A stretch of DNA of 64,000 bases from assembly GCF_040802235.1 (NCBI RefSeq), contig NC_133156.1, positions 183,098,351 through 183,162,350 on the forward strand, written 5' to 3'. The position numbers and the translations under genes were made by a program. Shown one piece after another: positions 61,147 through 64,000 of this stretch. Position 1 is the first letter of the stretch. The number at the start of each line of letters is the position of its first letter. Source of the stretch: Manis javanica (taxonomy: Eukaryota; Chordata; Mammalia; Pholidota; Manidae). The notes beneath the pieces were generated by a model, which was given only the letters and a program-made list of their open reading frames with translations, did no database searches and was not told the DNA's origin.

Positions 61147-62740
61147 TATACAACTGTATCTAAATTCCTAGTAGAATTGCTGGAATGAAGAATATGCAAA
61201 CTTAAAATTTTGCAAGATACTGCTTAACTACTCTCCAAAAATATTGTATCAAAGTACATACCCACTCTTAGTGAAACTTCTTTTGGGTTCCTGTCATGTG
61301 CCAGGTATCATGCTAGAGGTGGATAAACATGTGTTTACATTTTTAGAAAATACCAAGAAATAACCAAGAGGTAAGAATGAAGCTTGAGTCTGAAATGTGC
61401 ACACAGTATCAGGCATAGGTATCTGTACTTGTTAGAAAAATTCTGAATTTTGCCACAGCGAGACAGCAAAGGCAGCATGTCCCACAGTACGTCTGAAGGC
61501 AGAGTACTAAATCCTAGATTAAACTGTAGAAAATTATAATAGTGAACTTTTTTACTAATTTCTGAAAGTACCTTTCATACACTGTTAGTATTCTTCACAA
61601 CCATTTAGAGCTGGGAAAACAAGAGTCAGAAAAGCCAGGGTTACTGAATGAATGAATGAATGAATGAATCGGTAAAAAGATCACTAGCTTTAACATCGGT
61701 GGGACAGTCATATTCTGACCACGCTAAAATACACAAGCATTTACAATTTTAATTATAATAATTAAAAGTCAGTCAATATTAGTAAATTGCTATTTGGAAA
61801 AAGAAAAGACATAAATTATTAGCACAGCATAGTTTGCAAAGTTACAATTAGGCAATTCAAATTTGGTGCTAAGTATTCTTTCAGAATTCATGAAAAAATA
61901 CCTTTTTAGAATAAAATCATAAAAAATTAGAATTCATGAAAAAAATCACCAATAGGCATGTAGAGGCCAAAAAGTACAAATGGTACAAATATCTACAGAC
62001 ATGACAATATACAATCTGTGACATAAATCTATCAGAAACTAGAAAAACTGTATTGATCCTGCACTTCCAGTTTGCTAAAAGATAAGTGGAAACAAACTCA
62101 GTTATAGCTGACACAAGAAAATCCAGACTGAGGCATAACAGGGTTTCCAGAAAGCATGTGAACTAACAAAGATTGGGTCTTTAGATGGGACTGCATTGAA
62201 CATGAGGTATAAGAATGCCTTGATAGGTATGTAGTGGAATGGAAAATATAGGAATGAGGGATATCTGGAGCACTGAACCACCAAAAAATTGACACTAACA
62301 AAATCTACTGCTATCTGGTAGGGCCCCCAGGTACCAAACCCCAGGGGTTTAAGGGATTTCAGTCTTTAATCAAATCAAAAAGTGACAATGGAGAGAGTAA
62401 GGAAGAGCCTCAGGGGTGGATCAGCTTGTTATGTTATACCAAGACAGTCCCAGTTATCCCGAAGAGTACAAAATACAGGAGGTGGGTATGCGGGACAAGA
62501 CAATATCTAACCATAAAAACAAGTCTTTAGGTCAGGGTAGGGCTTAATGCTAAGTTCCAGAGTGTTAGACCAAAGCTCTTTAGGTTCTGAAGAAACAGAT
62601 TCAGATTACCCAGAAATAGGCTAGACAGCTTGCTCATGCCAAAATTGTCACTCTTCATTGCCTACGGCACCTCTTGGTATCAGACTTTGAGACCTGGTTC
62701 CAAATCAAATCTCGCAAATGGATATTATGCACATACCATC
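61147..62740. other. AT-rich sequence right of DUSP11, no gene seen
   Basis: Mostly unique AT-rich DNA with old repeat fragments and a (GAAT)n run at about 61,644-61,668. No exon was recognised. Confidence 0.45.
61644..61669. repeat. (GAAT)n microsatellite
   Basis: Six consecutive TGAA/GAAT units. Confidence 0.9.
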
Positions 62741-62760
62741 CTTTAAAAATACACCTGTTG

Positions 62761-62916
62761 ATGACAAATAGTGATTTTACAGCATCTTACTATGTTGATG
62801 GACAGTGACTGTGAACAGGGATGTGGGGGGGACTTGGTGAAGGGGGGAGTCTAGTAAACATAATGTCCTTCATGTAATTGTAGATTAATGATACCAAAAT
62901 AAAAAAAATTTTTTTT
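62761..62916 (+). mobile_element. Very short L1 3'-end insertion with 14-bp target-site duplication
   Basis: Only the last ~155 bp of an L1 (3' UTR ending TTAATGATACC plus A-tail), related to the tail of the 46.6-48.9 kb L1. The duplication AAATACACCTGTTG lies at 62,747-62,760 and 62,917-62,930, both copies identical, so the insertion is recent. Confidence 0.92.
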
Positions 62917-62984
62917 AAATACACCTGTTGAAAAGGATTAAAGGTGGTGGTGTCAGAGGTGAGACAGAGGCTTCCTCCTAAAAC

Positions 62985-64000
62985 CGCATATAATATGAAA
63001 ATATAATTAACACAACTAATTCTGAAAGAGCAACAGGAAAGAGGACTGCACCAGACTGTATACTCCTGGAAAAAAGAGCAGATCTCACAGAACAGGGTAA
63101 TGTAACAAAGCTGTGGCCTGGTGGGACCCAACCTTCCCCTACCCCAGCTCACCAGCAGGAAGAAGAGAATCAGAAGGAGTGGGGAGGGAGTGGAAGCCTG
63201 GGACTGATGAGTTCCTAACTCTGGCGATCTGCCCTGGAAGCACAAACCTACATTTCATGGTGCTTGCATGATACTCTTGTGATTATGGGGTTGGAAAGGT
63301 AGGACAGGCAGAATTCCTGGAGAGACAGAGATTCCAGCTACTTGTGGAAAGCAGGGATCCATATCCCGATGCTCTTGGACAAAAGAAAGTTGGACAGTCT
63401 GAGAAACATCCTAACAAGGAAGCCCTTAGCAAGAGGGCTGCTAAAGGGGCAAGGGTTGCACAGAGCTTACTGCTCATGAGAAAGGACAGGTAGACAAAAT
63501 TATCTGGGTGCACTCTTCCCAGCAGGTTGGGAGCTTTCAAGATCTTCAGATACTCCACCTCCCTGGCTGCCTACACACCTCAAAGGACCCCCCTCCGTGA
63601 TACGCAGCCTACTGCGCCTTTTTCCTGGCCAGCCCCAGCTGGCTTGCAAACCAGCAAACCCTACCCTGGCATTAGGCCAGCCAGAGGGAAGATCTGTCTA
63701 CAGAAACTGCAAATGCAAAGCATAGAGGCTTATACCTGCATGCTCAGCCCACTGGTTCAGGCAGTGGAGATAGGCATAGTGGCCAGGAAGCACGAAACAG
63801 CTCTTTCCTCCCCCCAGTCACCAATACCACTCCCCTGCGACCCCTGACATTGCTTCAGTGGCTGAGCAGCTCCAGAGAGTAGAGCTTCTGGGCACTAGAA
63901 GGTGCCATATACAAATATGAAACACCAAAGGAACCTGGTTCAGAGTAAAACTATTAATACGACTCCTGAGAAAGATTTAAATGACATCAACCTCATGAAT
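62985..64000 (+). mobile_element. 5' UTR region of an L1, running off the window
   Basis: The right end reads like the L1 leader just before ORF1 (GCCATATACAAATATGAAAC, CAAAACTATTAATACGACTC-like, CCTCATGAAT). The GC-richer sequence before it fits an L1 5' UTR. The 5' boundary is approximate. ORF1 and ORF2 would lie beyond 64,000, so whether it is full length and intact cannot be judged. Confidence 0.65.

Noticed and set aside
1-64000. CRISPR arrays, bacterial operons, tRNA or rRNA genes
   Set aside because: Nothing of this kind is present. Composition, introns and repeats are those of mammalian nuclear DNA.

Overview
This is nuclear DNA from a placental mammal. It has spliced genes with long introns, CpG islands at promoters, MIR and L2 fossils, and several ages of L1 LINE. 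I saw no primate Alu, rodent B1/B2, bovine or carnivore SINE. The L1 tail (a short 3' UTR ending in ...GTAATTGTAGATTAATGATAC plus A-tail) and the SINE poverty suggest a laurasiatherian with few SINEs, perhaps a pangolin. That species guess is weak.

Layout. (1) 1-10,390: the 5' end of VAX2, a homeobox eye-patterning factor, on the minus strand. Exon 1 is at 10,153-10,390. The 10 kb to its left is intron 1, with an AT-rich L1-laden stretch at 1-3,400 and a GC-rich island at about 3,640-5,050. (2) 10,391-42,843: intergenic. It holds the VAX2 upstream CpG-rich zone to about 13.3 kb, an orphan CpG island at 20.4-22.3 kb, a 175-bp inverted duplication at 22.67/23.26 kb, a small CpG island at 27.0-27.55 kb and several L1 fragments. 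One is a 2.3-kb L1 with clean target-site duplications (32,633-34,929, minus). (3) 42,844-46,556: exons 1-5 of CD207 (langerin, a Langerhans-cell C-type lectin) on the plus strand. The gene is dead: frameshifts in exons 1, 3 and 4, a nonsense codon in exon 3, a GT-to-GC donor at exon 1, and exon 5 cut off in mid-coding sequence. (4) 46,557-48,920: a 5'-truncated L1 (plus) joined directly to the broken exon 5, with no target-site duplication. (5) 50,467-59,998: exons 1-5 of DUSP11, an RNA 5'-triphosphatase, on the minus strand. The promoter CpG island is at about 59.65-60.23 kb. Exons 1-5 are open, but the threonine after the catalytic CX5R loop is a proline, and the later exons are absent before the L1/CD207 junction. 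(6) 60.2-64.0 kb: two probable solo LTRs, a small L1 insertion with target-site duplications, and the 5' region of an L1 running off the window.

The main result is the junction at 46,557-50,466. In human, CD207 and DUSP11 lie about 3 Mb apart on 2p13, both on the minus strand. Here the 5' part of CD207 faces the 5' part of DUSP11, tail to tail, with an L1 at the seam. This is the geometry expected from one simple inversion whose ends fell in CD207 exon 5 and DUSP11 intron 5, breaking both genes. The independent lesions in CD207 and the altered DUSP11 active-site loop fit a real event. An assembly join through an L1 must still be excluded. No tRNA, rRNA, CRISPR or bacterial-type system is present.
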